A stretch of DNA of 64,000 bases, taken from NCBI GenBank assembly GCA_018240405.1, contig JAFEFW010000001.1, positions 1 to 64,000 on the forward strand, written 5' to 3'. Shown in pieces: positions 53,344 to 62,427 of the stretch. Position 1 is the first letter of the stretch, and each line of letters starts with the position of its first letter. Made by a program: the position numbers and the translations under genes. The notes beneath the pieces are model-generated. The model had not been told where the DNA came from. It ran no database searches and saw only the letters and a program-made list of their open reading frames with translations. The DNA is from Pseudomonadota bacterium. GTDB taxonomy: Bacteria; Pseudomonadota; Alphaproteobacteria; Acetobacterales; Acetobacteraceae.

Positions 53344-53571
53344 ATGCGCAGCTTGCTCTTTATCCCAATGCTCGGTGCCGCCCTGCTGTTCGGGGGCGTG
53401 GCCCTCGCCGATGAGCAGAAGCCGGCCGGGGCCGGGAAGGGCGCCGCTGTCGGCGCCCTGGCCGGACACGAGGTCGGCAGCGGCCACGCCGTGGCTGGTG
53501 CCGCCACTGGTGCGGCGATTGGCCATCACCAGTCGAAGAAGGCAGAAAAGTCGAAGGAGAAGGCGCAGTAA
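53344..53571 (+). CDS. Small secreted glycine-zipper protein
   Basis: 75 residues. A signal peptide (SLLFIPMLGAALLFGGVALA, about 1-22) is followed by a Gly/Ala stretch with small residues every fourth position (GKGAAVGALAGHEVGSGHAV, AGAATGAAIG), a glycine zipper, and a Lys/Glu-rich tail. Such proteins occur in the envelope, sometimes as lipoproteins, though no lipobox Cys is present here. AGGAGAG ends five bases before ATG 53344. Followed by a good terminator. Confidence 0.78.
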   Translation: MRSLLFIPMLGAALLFGGVALADEQKPAGAGKGAAVGALAGHEVGSGHAVAGAATGAAIGHHQSKKAEKSKEKAQ

Positions 53572-53582
53572 TCACGTCCCGC

Positions 53583-53609
53583 CGCCGCGCCGTCCGGGGC
53601 GCGGCGTTT
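53583..53609 (+). terminator. Rho-independent-type terminator of the glycine-zipper gene
   Basis: CGCCGCGCC-GTCCGG-GGCGCGGCG is an exact 9-bp GC stem with a 6-base loop, followed by TTT, 12 bases after the stop codon. The T tract is short but the stem is the strongest in the window. Confidence 0.62.
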
Positions 53610-53653
53610 GATCTGGATCAAGGCGGGGTCCGTCGCCTGCGGGCCGGATAGAA

Positions 53654-54391
53654 ATGGCTACCCGTGAAAGAGCCGACGCCATGGACTATCAGGACCCAGC
53701 TTGCGCCTACTGCCCATCCACCGTGCGCGCCTGCCGCGCCGGCGAGGCTGAAACAAGAGGGCCGGGCTTTTGTCCGAGCAAGGTGGACCCCGAGACACAG
53801 GCGGCTGCGAGGGCGCTGTATGAGGAGCCGGAAACGCACCGCGTCGCCATCGAATCTGCTCGCGTCGAGGCAGAGGGTTATTGCAAATGGACCCGCGTCG
53901 AGGAGATCGTGCAGTTCTCCAAGAAAATGGGTTTCACGAAGATCGGCATCGCCAACTGCATCAGCTTTGTCGACCACGCCTACGTCCTGACCGGCATTCT
54001 GGAAAGCCATGGCTTCGACGTCGTTTCGGTGGCCTGCAAGAACGGCAACATTCCGAAGGAAGAGGTTGGCCTGGAGGAACACGAAAAGATCCGGCCCGGC
54101 AACTTCGAGGCGCTGTGCAATCCTGTCGCCCAGGCGGAACTGCTGAATGCGCATGGCTGTGAGTTCAACGTCGTCATGGGCCTGTGCATCGGCCATGACA
54201 GCCTGTTCTTCAAATACGCCAGGGGTCTGAGCACCGTCCTCGTCGCCAAGGACCGCGTGCTCGGTCACAATCCGATCGCAGCGCTGAACCTTGCCGACAG
54301 CTATTACAGCCGCCTGTGGGGCCCGGACAGGCCGGCGACGCCGCCGAAGGTGCCGGTGGCTGGCCGGCACGGAAAGACCCTGGCGAAATAA
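53654..54391 (+). CDS. DUF1847-family Cys-rich protein
   Basis: 245 residues. The N-terminus has a Cys cluster (DPACAYCPSTVRACRAGEAE, then GFCPSKVD), and later single Cys residues (IANCISFVDHA, VACKNGNIPKEE, ALCNPVAQAELLN, VVMGLCIGHDSLFFKYA), the pattern of DUF1847 proteins, which are thought to bind metal or an Fe-S cluster but have no established function. No signal peptide. ATG 53654 is the first of two (53681 is the other). It follows a terminator, so it has its own promoter. Confidence 0.82.
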   Translation: MATRERADAMDYQDPACAYCPSTVRACRAGEAETRGPGFCPSKVDPETQAAARALYEEPETHRVAIESARVEAEGYCKWTRVEEIVQFSKKMGFTKIGIANCISFVDHAYVLTGILESHGFDVVSVACKNGNIPKEEVGLEEHEKIRPGNFEALCNPVAQAELLNAHGCEFNVVMGLCIGHDSLFFKYARGLSTVLVAKDRVLGHNPIAALNLADSYYSRLWGPDRPATPPKVPVAGRHGKTLAK

Positions 54392-54579
54392 ACCTGAAGC
54401 AGTCGGCTCGATAGGTGCCGGGTAGACTGTCCAGGCCTGAGGCCGGTGCCACGCGAGTGACCCGGCCCCTTGAGGACCTGCATCTTTGCCGGCCGGACTC
54501 TCTTTCCTGCTACCCCTTGGGCAGCTCGGTGCGTCTGGTGTAGCGTTCCGCCACTGACCAGAGGAACTGCGAAACGTCC

Positions 54580-55587
54580 ATGCCCACCGTGCTTTATTCC
54601 GAGAACAACTATCCGGACGACAGCGTCGAACGCCGCATCTATGGCAACGAGATCCGATGGATCGTCCCGAAGCCGACCACCAGCCTTGCCGATCTTTCGG
54701 ATGAGGACTGCGCCGCTGCCGACGGGTTGATGATTCTGCGCTACAAGGTCTTCGCCAAGGACCTCGAGCGCTTTCCCAATCTGAAAGCGATCTGCCGCAT
54801 GGGCGTCGGCTATGACAATCTCGACCGCGCGGCGGCGGCGGAACGCGGCATCATGATCCTGAACGTGCCGGATTACGGCACGACCGAGGTGGCCGACCAT
54901 GCCATGTCGTTGGCCCTGGCGCTGCGCCGCGGCCTGCTGTTGCACCACGAACTGCAACGCAACGATCCACCGGCGACGTGGCGCTACGTCAACGACCCGC
55001 TGCTGAAGCGGTCGAGCGTGCAGACCTTCGGCATTGTCGGTATGGGCCGCATCGCCACCGCCGTTGCCCTGCGTGCCAAGGCCTTCGGCTTCCGCGTCGT
55101 GTTCCACGACCCCTACCTGCCGAATGGGGTCGAACTCGGCCTCGGCATCGAACGCGCGCCGACGTTGGAAGCGTTGTTGGAGCAGACCGACACGCTGTCG
55201 GTGCACGCGCCGCTGACCCGTACGACGCGCGGCCTGCTCGGGCTGAAGGAGTTGTCGCTGCTGCCGAAGGGCGCCGTGGTGGTGAACACGGCGCGCGGCC
55301 CGATCATCGATATCGATGCGCTGGCGACATTGCTGAAGAGTGGGCATTTGTCGGGCGTCGGCCTTGACGTGGTGCCGGTGGAACCGCCGGTCGAACCGGT
55401 GCCGGAACTGATGCGCGCCTACCGAGCGCGGGAGCCCTGGACGCTGGGGCGGCTGATTATTACGCCACACTCGGCATTCTACACGCCGCAGGCCTGGGAC
55501 GACATCCGCAGCAAGTCGGCCGAAACGATGCGTGCGGCGCTGGTCGGGCCACGGGCACAGAACGTGATACCGCCGGAAAGCGATTGA
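54580..55587 (+). CDS. D-isomer-specific 2-hydroxyacid dehydrogenase (C-terminal-binding-protein-like)
   Basis: 335 residues. The Rossmann motif FGIVGMGRIATAVALRAKAFGF is typical. Catalytic Arg is in VNTARGPIID, Glu in LDVVPVEPP and His in TPHSAFYTP, so the active site is complete. It reduces 2-keto acids or oxidises D-2-hydroxyacids with NAD(P); the CtBP-like subgroup has varied substrates. GAGGAAC lies before the ATG at a somewhat long distance. Confidence 0.9.
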   Translation: MPTVLYSENNYPDDSVERRIYGNEIRWIVPKPTTSLADLSDEDCAAADGLMILRYKVFAKDLERFPNLKAICRMGVGYDNLDRAAAAERGIMILNVPDYGTTEVADHAMSLALALRRGLLLHHELQRNDPPATWRYVNDPLLKRSSVQTFGIVGMGRIATAVALRAKAFGFRVVFHDPYLPNGVELGLGIERAPTLEALLEQTDTLSVHAPLTRTTRGLLGLKELSLLPKGAVVVNTARGPIIDIDALATLLKSGHLSGVGLDVVPVEPPVEPVPELMRAYRAREPWTLGRLIITPHSAFYTPQAWDDIRSKSAETMRAALVGPRAQNVIPPESD

Positions 55588-55644
55588 ACGGCGCCCTCTT
55601 CCGTCGTGGCCGGCCTGCGCCGGCTACGACGGCATCAGCAACCA

Positions 55645-56781
55645 CTACGATACCGGCACCAGCTTGCCACCCCGCCACGCGTGTACCGAGAAGCTGGGCT
55701 GCGACAGATCGCCCTTTGCATCAAACGTCTGCGGGCCGATCACTGTCTGCCACGGCCCACCGCTCTTCAGCATCGCGGCGACCTTGCGCGGTTGCACGGT
55801 TCCGGCCTTTCCGGCTGCCTCGGCCCACACCTGTATGGCGGCGTAGGTGTACAGCACATACCCGTCCGCCTCTCGTCCTGCGGCGCGCAGCCGCTGCACC
55901 ACCGGCGCCGCGTCCGGCCGCTCCCGCGGATCGGGCGTGAACGTCATCAGCGTGCCCTCGCCACTGGTGCCGGCAATTTGCCAGAACTCCTGCACCACCA
56001 GCGCGTCACCGCCGAACAGGATCGGGTTCATTCCCTGCTCCTTGGCCTGACGCAGGATCAACGCGGCCTCGGTGTGATAGCCACCGACATAGATAACCCC
56101 AATCTGCGCCGCCTTCAGCCTTGAGACGAGTGCGCCGTAATCGCGTTCGCCCGGCGTATAGACGGATGTGAGGGCGGGTTTTACGCCAGCGCTTTGCATC
56201 GCGCGCGTGGTTTCCTCAGCCAGGCCTTTTCCATAGGCCGAGTTGTCGTGCAGCACTGCAATGCGGGCATCGCGAAATCTGTCGGCCAGGTAACGCCCCG
56301 CTACCTGTCCCTGCTGGTCGTCGCGGCCGCAAACGCGGAAGGTTTGCCAGCCGCCCTTTTCCGTAAAGTCGGGATTTGTGGTGGCGGGCGAGATTTGCAG
56401 CACGCCCTCCTCGCCGTACACCTTGCTGGCCGGAATGGAACTGCCGGAACAGGCATGACCTGCGACAAACACCGTTCCGCGACCGACAAGTTGGTTCGCT
56501 ACGGAAACAGCCTGCCGGGGATCGCAGGCATCATCAGCCACTTCAAGCGCGACTTTCCGACCCATCACGCCGCCCGCAGCGTTCAGGTCGGCGACCGCCT
56601 GCTCCGCCCCCGCCCGAAATTGCGAGCCGAGTGCAGCGAGTTGTCCGGTCATGGGTCCGACAACGGCAATGCGAAGCGGGCCGGCGCTGTCCTGCGCCCA
56701 TGCGTGGCGACGCGCCGCGGCGGCGCCGACAGCGGCGAGTCCGGCGGCGACCAAGGTTCTGCGCGGATGCATCATCTTCAT
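55645..56781 (-). CDS. Periplasmic Leu/Ile/Val-type ABC substrate-binding protein, orphan
   Basis: 378 residues, LivJ family. A signal sequence of twin-Arg flavour (HPRRTLVAAGLAAVGAAAARR then HAWA) precedes the mature part (LRIAVVGPMTGQLAALGSQFRAG). The hinge regions and binding residues GHACSGSSIPASKVYGEEG and ISPATTNPDFTEKGG match amino-acid-binding members. No permease or ATPase genes lie beside it, so it must work with a transporter encoded elsewhere or be a solitary sensor. Confidence 0.9.
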   Translation of the reverse strand: MKMMHPRRTLVAAGLAAVGAAAARRHAWAQDSAGPLRIAVVGPMTGQLAALGSQFRAGAEQAVADLNAAGGVMGRKVALEVADDACDPRQAVSVANQLVGRGTVFVAGHACSGSSIPASKVYGEEGVLQISPATTNPDFTEKGGWQTFRVCGRDDQQGQVAGRYLADRFRDARIAVLHDNSAYGKGLAEETTRAMQSAGVKPALTSVYTPGERDYGALVSRLKAAQIGVIYVGGYHTEAALILRQAKEQGMNPILFGGDALVVQEFWQIAGTSGEGTLMTFTPDPRERPDAAPVVQRLRAAGREADGYVLYTYAAIQVWAEAAGKAGTVQPRKVAAMLKSGGPWQTVIGPQTFDAKGDLSQPSFSVHAWRGGKLVPVS

Positions 56782-56870
56782 GCCCTCTTGCTGTCGCGGG
56801 CCGATGCTAGAGCCGATGGTCTATTCGTTCCAATGTGCCGTGCCGTTCACCGCCGTCAACAACCGCTGAC

Positions 56871-57824
56871 CTACGCCGCAGCCTTGCGTTGCCGTGGCCA
56901 GCGCGCCGCGACCTGCGGCAGCACCTCCTCGATCAGACGCTTCGTCTGCGCCAGCATGTCCGCATCGCCTGTCGCCGCGGGGCGCAGGATGAACTTGGAC
57001 GCGCCCGCATCCACGTATGCCTGCAGCCGCTGCATGATCGTGTCGGCATCGCCCATGGCGAACATGTGGCTGGCGTCGCGGCCGGTGCGGGCCTTGTATT
57101 GGTCCATCACCTTCGCCACGCCTGGGTCGTCGGGCCCGCCAAAGCGGTAGGCGAAGGCGGCGCCGTAATGATCGACGTCGATCGAGCGCCCGGTTTCCTG
57201 CAGCGCGGCCTTGATGCCGTCGATCACCTGCCCGACGGTCTCCGGCGTCTCCGACCCTGCCTGCCAGCCGGTGCCGACGCGGGCGGTGCGCTTGATGGCC
57301 GCTTCGGAGGAGCCGCCGATCCACAGCGGCAGGTCCGGCTGAACGGGCAGGGGGCGGATCGTCGCGTCGGTCAGCTTGAAGTGCTTCCCCTGGAACGTCA
57401 GCTTCTCGCCCGCCCACAGCCGGCTGATGATCTCCAGCGCCTCATCGGTCTTGCGCCCGCGCGTCGTCGAATCCAGGTGCATCGCGTCCCATTCGCCGCC
57501 GCGCGGACTGCCAATGCCAAAACCGGGCAGCAACCGCCCATTCGACAGCACATCAACGGTAGCACATTGTTTCGCCAACAATAGCGGTTCACGCATCGCC
57601 ACAGAAACGACATTGACGCCGAACTTGATGCGCTTCGTCCGTCCGGCGATTGCCGCCAGCATGGTCATGCACTCCAGGAACGGCGTGCGGCTGACCAGAC
57701 GATCCGTCTGCCAGATCGAGTCGATGCCGCCTTCCTCGCACAGGTCGACCCAGCGCCAGAAGCCGTCGATCGTGTCGAACGGGTATTCCATGATGCCGAT
57801 CCCGACGGCGATCGTGCGCTTCAT
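56871..57824 (-). CDS. LLM-class flavin-dependent oxidoreductase
   Basis: 317 residues of the bacterial-luciferase-like monooxygenase fold, with YPFDTIDGFWRWVDLCEEGGIDSIWQTDRL, the GVNVVSVAMREPLLLAKQCATVD strand and LPGFGIGSPRGGEWDAM loop. Many F420- or FMN-dependent members share this pattern, and the cofactor cannot be told. The protein might act on alkanals, sulfonates or other small molecules. Leftward like the binding protein downstream, 89 bases apart. Confidence 0.88.
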   Translation of the reverse strand: MKRTIAVGIGIMEYPFDTIDGFWRWVDLCEEGGIDSIWQTDRLVSRTPFLECMTMLAAIAGRTKRIKFGVNVVSVAMREPLLLAKQCATVDVLSNGRLLPGFGIGSPRGGEWDAMHLDSTTRGRKTDEALEIISRLWAGEKLTFQGKHFKLTDATIRPLPVQPDLPLWIGGSSEAAIKRTARVGTGWQAGSETPETVGQVIDGIKAALQETGRSIDVDHYGAAFAYRFGGPDDPGVAKVMDQYKARTGRDASHMFAMGDADTIMQRLQAYVDAGASKFILRPAATGDADMLAQTKRLIEEVLPQVAARWPRQRKAAA

Positions 57825-57934
57825 GTCCGGGTTCCTCCACTGCCTCGCCGGATCGTCACCCGTTTTGCGCCGTGCGGCAAGGCGGGCTGCCCGACTTCGC
57901 CGCCGCGTTTACGCGCAGCAGCGGATGACCCGGT

Positions 57935-59134
57935 TCAGACAGTCGCGCCGGTCCAGGCCTGCAACCAAACCGGCACCGCCGTCCGCGGCAGCGGTCGGGC
58001 GGCGAGGAAGCCCTGCACATGATCGACGCCAATCGAGCGCATATGCGTCCACGCCGCCTCGGTTTCCACACCCTCGGCCACCACCTTCAGGTCGTGTGCC
58101 TTGGCTGCGCGCACAGTTTCGGCAAGGTAGTGAAGTACCTCCGGTGCCCTCTCGGCCTGCGATACCAACCCCTTGTCAAGCTTAAGGCTTGTGAACGGCA
58201 GTGTCAGCAACCGCTCCAGATGCGGCACGGCCGGGCCGACATCATCGATGGCCACGCCGTAGCCCAAGGCGCGCAAATGCTCGACTGATCGGCGCACCGG
58301 ATCCGGGTGGTGGACCGGCTGGCTCTCCGTCAGTTCGACGATGATGCGGTCGGCGGGAATGCCGCAGGCGGCGCGCTGCTGTTCCAGCCAGGCCAGCGTG
58401 CCCGGGCACAGCAGCACGTCCAGCGGGAAATTGACCGATACGCGTATGCCCGTCCCGGCGAGGCCAGAGCCAAGCAGATCGGCAAACACCCGGGAAATCA
58501 TGCGCTGCGTGAAGCCTGCCGCCAGCCCGGCCTCCTCGATCTGTGGCATGAACTGGTCCGGAAGCAGCCGCCCCAACGCCGGGTGGCACAACCGGGCCAG
58601 CGCCTCAACACCGATCGGACGCCGGTCGGAGATGCGGATGATGGGCTGGTAGCGCACTTCGACGATGGCGTCGTCCAACATGGCAGCCAGGCTGGCGGCA
58701 TCGCTGGCAAGAACCGGTCGGCTTCGTGCCGGCGACGTTATCAAGGCCTGATGTACGGCACTTGGCTCTGCCGCCTCGATAACCCGTAGATGCGCGCAAG
58801 CGATGTCGGCATTGCAACCCAGTAGGAGCATATCCAGGTCGGGGTTGGCGAACTCCGCTGCCAGTTCCGCGAGCGCGCCAGTCAGTCCATCGGCGTCTCG
58901 TTCATGCACCAGCAGATGGGTGTAGTGCGTACCTGTTCGCGCGAGCCGCTTGACCGCCTCACCGGCGCCGCACGTCAGAAGTCCGGCGTCCAGATCGTCG
59001 ACGGCGGTCATCACGGCACGACACCACTCGGTGCTGCGGTTCACCACCATCAGGTTGAGCGGTGTCGCAGCATCGGTTCCGTCCCTTGACGGTGCCCTCA
59101 CCACGTCCCCCGTTCCGGCGAGAAATCTCAACAT
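57935..59134 (-). CDS. EAL-domain c-di-GMP phosphodiesterase with degenerate N-terminal receiver
   Basis: About 399 residues. The C-terminal EAL domain (about 145-395) has the complete active-site set: VEALAR, Asn in SVNFPLDV, Glu in VELTESQ, the DD pair in AIDDVG, Lys in LKLDKG, Glu in AEGVETE and VQGFLAARPLP. It should hydrolyse c-di-GMP to pGpG. The first 130 residues look like a receiver-type fold (LNLMVVNRSTEWCRAVMTAV) in which the phosphoacceptor position is not Asp. ATG 59134 is preferred to TTG 59140. No GGDEF domain. It probably lowers c-di-GMP, affecting motility and biofilm. Confidence 0.9.
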   Translation of the reverse strand: MLRFLAGTGDVVRAPSRDGTDAATPLNLMVVNRSTEWCRAVMTAVDDLDAGLLTCGAGEAVKRLARTGTHYTHLLVHERDADGLTGALAELAAEFANPDLDMLLLGCNADIACAHLRVIEAAEPSAVHQALITSPARSRPVLASDAASLAAMLDDAIVEVRYQPIIRISDRRPIGVEALARLCHPALGRLLPDQFMPQIEEAGLAAGFTQRMISRVFADLLGSGLAGTGIRVSVNFPLDVLLCPGTLAWLEQQRAACGIPADRIIVELTESQPVHHPDPVRRSVEHLRALGYGVAIDDVGPAVPHLERLLTLPFTSLKLDKGLVSQAERAPEVLHYLAETVRAAKAHDLKVVAEGVETEAAWTHMRSIGVDHVQGFLAARPLPRTAVPVWLQAWTGATV

Positions 59135-59633
59135 GAACAAGAGGATAGAGCGGCCGCTTTAAAAGCGCGATAACAATCCCAACTTTGATACTAAATTCCC
59201 GCTCTTGTCACGCCAGTTCATGCCTGGGATGCATTTTGCAACCGATCATTGCTGCTGCGATAGGCGGTTCGACGATTTACGTCGGTTGTGACGGTGCAGA
59301 CAACCGGCCTGACCACCATTGTTGCCGCCGTAGCCCAATCAATCCGACCACAAATTGCGGTACCGCCGGACCCCGCCATGTAGCTCCTATGACATGGCTG
59401 CCGGAACGTTCGGCCCGAGGGTTCAGGTCCCGGACGTGCCGCTTCCCAAAGGTGGGCGCCCGCGCCATGACGCGAGGGCGCGGGTTGCACGCTTTGCGTG
59501 AGCGCAGCGCGCGCGAGCAGGGTACAGCGCTTGAGGCCGCGGGCGCACCGACAGAACCTATTCCGCAAGGTATGGAAGCACCAGGCTCAAGCCCGGCCGT
59601 AACAATGATGAGGAAGCCGCGGCCTGCGGTCGC
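59135..59633. other. 499-base gap with one strong hairpin, no gene
   Basis: CCCGCGCC-N10-GGCGCGGG (59459-59484) is an 8-bp stem. The left 120 bases are poor in G+C and should hold the EAL gene's promoter. A 'GTTCAGGTCCC' segment resembles a tRNA T loop, but no matching acceptor or anticodon arms were found. Open frames carry no motif. Confidence 0.4.
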
Positions 59634-60410
59634 TCAGCCGGAAAAATCCGGCTTCCGCTTCTCGGCGAACGCCGCCATGCCTTCCTTCTGATGCGGCGTG
59701 CCGAACAGTGACAGGAATGTCGCGCGCTCATATCGCACGCCCTCGACCAGCGTGGTTTCGAATGCGCGGTTCACCGCGGCCTTGGCGATCTGCACTGCGA
59801 CCGGCGAAAGCTCTGCGATCTTCGCGGCGACCTTCATCACCTCGGGCAGCAGCTGATCCGCCGGAAACACCTTGGACACGAGATTGGCGCGCTCCGCCTC
59901 CTCGGCATCCATCATCCGAGCGGTCAGGATCATGTCCATCGCCTTGGACTTGCCGACGGCGCGCGTCAGGCGTTGTGTACCGCCGGCGCCGGGAATGACG
60001 CCCAGGTTGATCTCCGGCTGGCCAAACTTCGCTGTGTCGGCGGCAAAGATCATGTCGCACATCATCGCGAGTTCACAGCCGCCGCCAAGCGCAAAGCCCG
60101 CAACCGCGGCAATCACCGGCTTCTTTACCGACAGAACGGCCTCCCAGTTAGCGCCGATGAAGTCTTCCATCATCGCCTCGGGATTGGTTTTGTCCTTCAT
60201 CTCCTTGATGTCGGCGCCTGCGGCAAAGGCGCGGTCGCTGCCGGTGATGACGATGCAGCCGATCGCCTTGTCGCCGTCGAAGGCCCGTAGCGCGGCGCCG
60301 AGTTCCTTGACCAACGCATCGCAGAGTGCGTTCAGCGCCTTCGGGCGGTTCAGCCGGATCAGGCCGACGCGGCCTTCGGTCTCGACGATGATGTTCTCGT
60401 AGGCGGCCAT
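59634..60410 (-). CDS. Enoyl-CoA hydratase
   Basis: 258 residues, crotonase family. The CoA-binding oxyanion hole ([11 protein letters not shown]) and the two catalytic Glu positions ([13 protein letters not shown] and [17 protein letters not shown]) are conserved, as in mitochondrial short-chain enoyl-CoA hydratase. It hydrates trans-2-enoyl-CoA in fatty-acid beta-oxidation. No other beta-oxidation genes adjoin it. ATG 60410 gives the normal length; it sits 36 bases after mutM. Confidence 0.93.
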   Translation of the reverse strand: MAAYENIIVETEGRVGLIRLNRPKALNALCDALVKELGAALRAFDGDKAIGCIVITGSDRAFAAGADIKEMKDKTNPEAMMEDFIGANWEAVLSVKKPVIAAVAGFALGGGCELAMMCDMIFAADTAKFGQPEINLGVIPGAGGTQRLTRAVGKSKAMDMILTARMMDAEEAERANLVSKVFPADQLLPEVMKVAAKIAELSPVAVQIAKAAVNRAFETTLVEGVRYERATFLSLFGTPHQKEGMAAFAEKRKPDFSG

Positions 60411-60446
60411 GGATTGGTCCTCCGGTCTGGATGCCCGGGTGAATAG

Positions 60447-61289
60447 CTATCGCTGCAGGCGCGGACAATAGAAGGTGGAGCGACCGGACTGCACGAGACG
60501 CCGCACACCGTCGCAGGCCGGCTTGCCGGGGCAGGCTGGACAGGGCTTGCCTTCATGGCCGTAGACGCGCCAGGCATGCTGGAAGTAGCCGAGTTCTCCG
60601 TCCGGCTGAACGTAGTCACGTAGTGAAGAGCCGCCGGCGGCGATGGCATCGCGCAGCGTCTCCTTAATCGCCGGCACCAGTTTCGCCGCGCGTGCGCCGA
60701 CAACTGTAGAGGCCAGCCGCCGCGGCGAGATACCGGCGCGGAACAACGCCTCGCTGACATAGATATTGCCCAGGCCCGCGACGATTTTCTGGTCCAGCAG
60801 CGCCGCTTTGATCGGCGTCTTCTTCCCCGTCAGCGCTTGGTTCAGCGCCGCCACCGAAAATGCCTCGTCCAGTGGTTCAGGACCGAGGCCAGCCAGCAGC
60901 CTGTGCTCGTCCTCATGCGCCGTCTCAACCAGATCGACGGAGCCGAAGCGACGGGGATCGACGAAGCCGACGCGCCAGCCGTCATCGGTCTCCAGCTCCA
61001 GATGCTCATGCGCGGTGATGCTGTTGGAACCGCCGGTGGGTTGGATCACCATCCGGCCGGACATCCCCAGGTGGAGCAGCACCGACCAGCCGTCCTCCAG
61101 CCGCATCAGGATGTATTTGCCGCGGCGGCGGAACCCGGTGACGCGGGCGCCCGTCAGCTTCTCCGCCAGGCCCGGCGGCAGTGGCCAGCGCAGGTCTGGC
61201 CGACGAGCGACGGCGCGCAGCAGGCGGTGGCCTTCCAGCTTGCCTTGCAGGCCGCGCATGACGGTTTCGACCTCGGGGAGTTCCGGCAC
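60447..61289 (-). CDS. mutM: Formamidopyrimidine-DNA glycosylase
   Basis: Removes 8-oxoguanine and ring-opened purines from DNA. The protein has 280 residues. After the initiator it reads PELPEVETV, with Pro2 and Glu3 of the active site, and the Lys of the KLTG/RRGKYIL beta turn. The DNA-contacting loop and H2TH region ([19 protein letters not shown]) are normal. The zinc finger is unusual: [12 protein letters not shown] ... [11 protein letters not shown], where the last ligand position, Cys in most MutM proteins, is Leu278; the extra Cys in KPAC may substitute. The start is GTG 61289. It diverges from ubiE, a familiar alphaproteobacterial pairing. Confidence 0.94.
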   Translation of the reverse strand: MPELPEVETVMRGLQGKLEGHRLLRAVARRPDLRWPLPPGLAEKLTGARVTGFRRRGKYILMRLEDGWSVLLHLGMSGRMVIQPTGGSNSITAHEHLELETDDGWRVGFVDPRRFGSVDLVETAHEDEHRLLAGLGPEPLDEAFSVAALNQALTGKKTPIKAALLDQKIVAGLGNIYVSEALFRAGISPRRLASTVVGARAAKLVPAIKETLRDAIAAGGSSLRDYVQPDGELGYFQHAWRVYGHEGKPCPACPGKPACDGVRRLVQSGRSTFYCPRLQR

Positions 61290-61379
61290 GGCGGGGTGCG
61301 CTCCTGGCTGGCTTGCGTAGACGTTCGCATCGGCCGCTACCGTTTCGGCCGGCCCGGAAACGCTCTATAGAGTGCGGCC

Positions 61380-62129
61380 ATGAGCGACAATCCCGACGCC
61401 ACCGTCGATTTCGGCTTCCGCACCGTCGCAAGGACCGAGAAAGCCAGCATGGTCCGCGCCGTGTTCGACAGCGTGGCCACCAACTACGACCTGATGAACG
61501 ACCTGATGTCGCTTGGTATCCACCGGATGTGGAAGCAGATCTTCGTCGGCGATTTGCAGCCGCGGGCGCGCGACACGCTGCTCGATCTGGCGGGCGGCAC
61601 AGGCGACATCAGTTTCGGCTGGCTGCGCCGCGGCGGCGGGCCGGTCATACTGTCCGATATCAACCACGCGATGCTGGCCGTCGGCCGCGACCGCGCCATT
61701 GAGTGCGGCTTCATCGGCGACCTGTCGATTCTGGTGGCCAATGCGGAGCAGTTGCCGCTGCCGGATCGTTGCGTCGACCGAGTGTCGATGGCGTTTGGAC
61801 TCCGAAACTGTACCGATAAACCAGCGGTTCTCCGGGAGGCCCGGCGGGTGCTGAAGCCCGGTGGACGGTTCCTGTGCCTGGAATTTTCCCGTGTTCAGGT
61901 GGCCGCATTGTCGCCGGTCTACGACGCCTGGTCTTTCAAGGTGTTGCCGAAGATCGGCCGGTATGTGGCGAAGGATGAAGCGAGCTATCAGTATCTGGCC
62001 GAGAGTATCCGGATGTTCCCAGACCAGGAAGCGCTGGCGCGGATGATGCGCGAGGCCGGCCTGTCCAGGGTCACAGTGCGCAATCTGTCCGGCGGCATTG
62101 CGGCGATCCACGCGGGATGGCGGCTGTGA
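61380..62129 (+). CDS. ubiE: Demethylmenaquinone/2-methoxy-6-polyprenyl-benzoquinol methyltransferase UbiE
   Basis: Catalyses C-methylation in ubiquinone (and menaquinone) synthesis. The protein has 249 residues. The UbiE signatures YDLMNDLMSLGIHRMWK, LDLAGGTGDISF and RVLKPGGRFLCLEFS are all present, and the C-terminus ends in the usual GIAAIHAGWRL. It is divergent from mutM across 90 bases. The next gene in many Alphaproteobacteria is ubiB, which is missing here. Confidence 0.95.
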   Translation: MSDNPDATVDFGFRTVARTEKASMVRAVFDSVATNYDLMNDLMSLGIHRMWKQIFVGDLQPRARDTLLDLAGGTGDISFGWLRRGGGPVILSDINHAMLAVGRDRAIECGFIGDLSILVANAEQLPLPDRCVDRVSMAFGLRNCTDKPAVLREARRVLKPGGRFLCLEFSRVQVAALSPVYDAWSFKVLPKIGRYVAKDEASYQYLAESIRMFPDQEALARMMREAGLSRVTVRNLSGGIAAIHAGWRL

Positions 62130-62427
62130 GGTGCGTAAACCTCTCCGTTTTGGCGGCGCAAGACGCTGATGCCGCCATGGTGGGCAAACGCGCCTCGGCC
62201 GTCGTAGCGGGCGAAGGCCTCTCAACCGTAGTGGCTGGCGAAGGCCCGCCAGCCACGTCTAGCGGTGTGCAGCCAAATCGAGTGCGGTGCGTGGATAGGC
62301 ACAGGCGTAGATGGCAGGCCATCGCCCGCCATCACGCGAGAGCAGCGTCGTCCCGCCATGACGGCGCGGTCGGGGGTGGCCGTGCCAGCTCCGTCACCCA
62401 CCGCGCACGCACGACAGGCGCCGGTTT
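62130..62427. repeat. ubiE-coaBC gap with short degenerate repeats in both orientations
   Basis: Two copies of a CGTAG...GGCGAAGGCC motif (62203-62219 and 62227-62246) lie 24 bases apart, and related copies in the opposite orientation follow (GGCCATCGCCCGCCATCACG at 62317-62336, and a weaker one to 62363). The shared core is GGCC-TCGCCCGC. The paired, inverted copies suggest a REP-like or stem-forming element. No gene: the frames that cross it have no start signals. Confidence 0.42.

Noticed and set aside
59420-59432. tRNA-like T-loop sequence
   Set aside because: A GTTCAGGTCC-like string exists, but no acceptor, D or anticodon arms can be paired around it.
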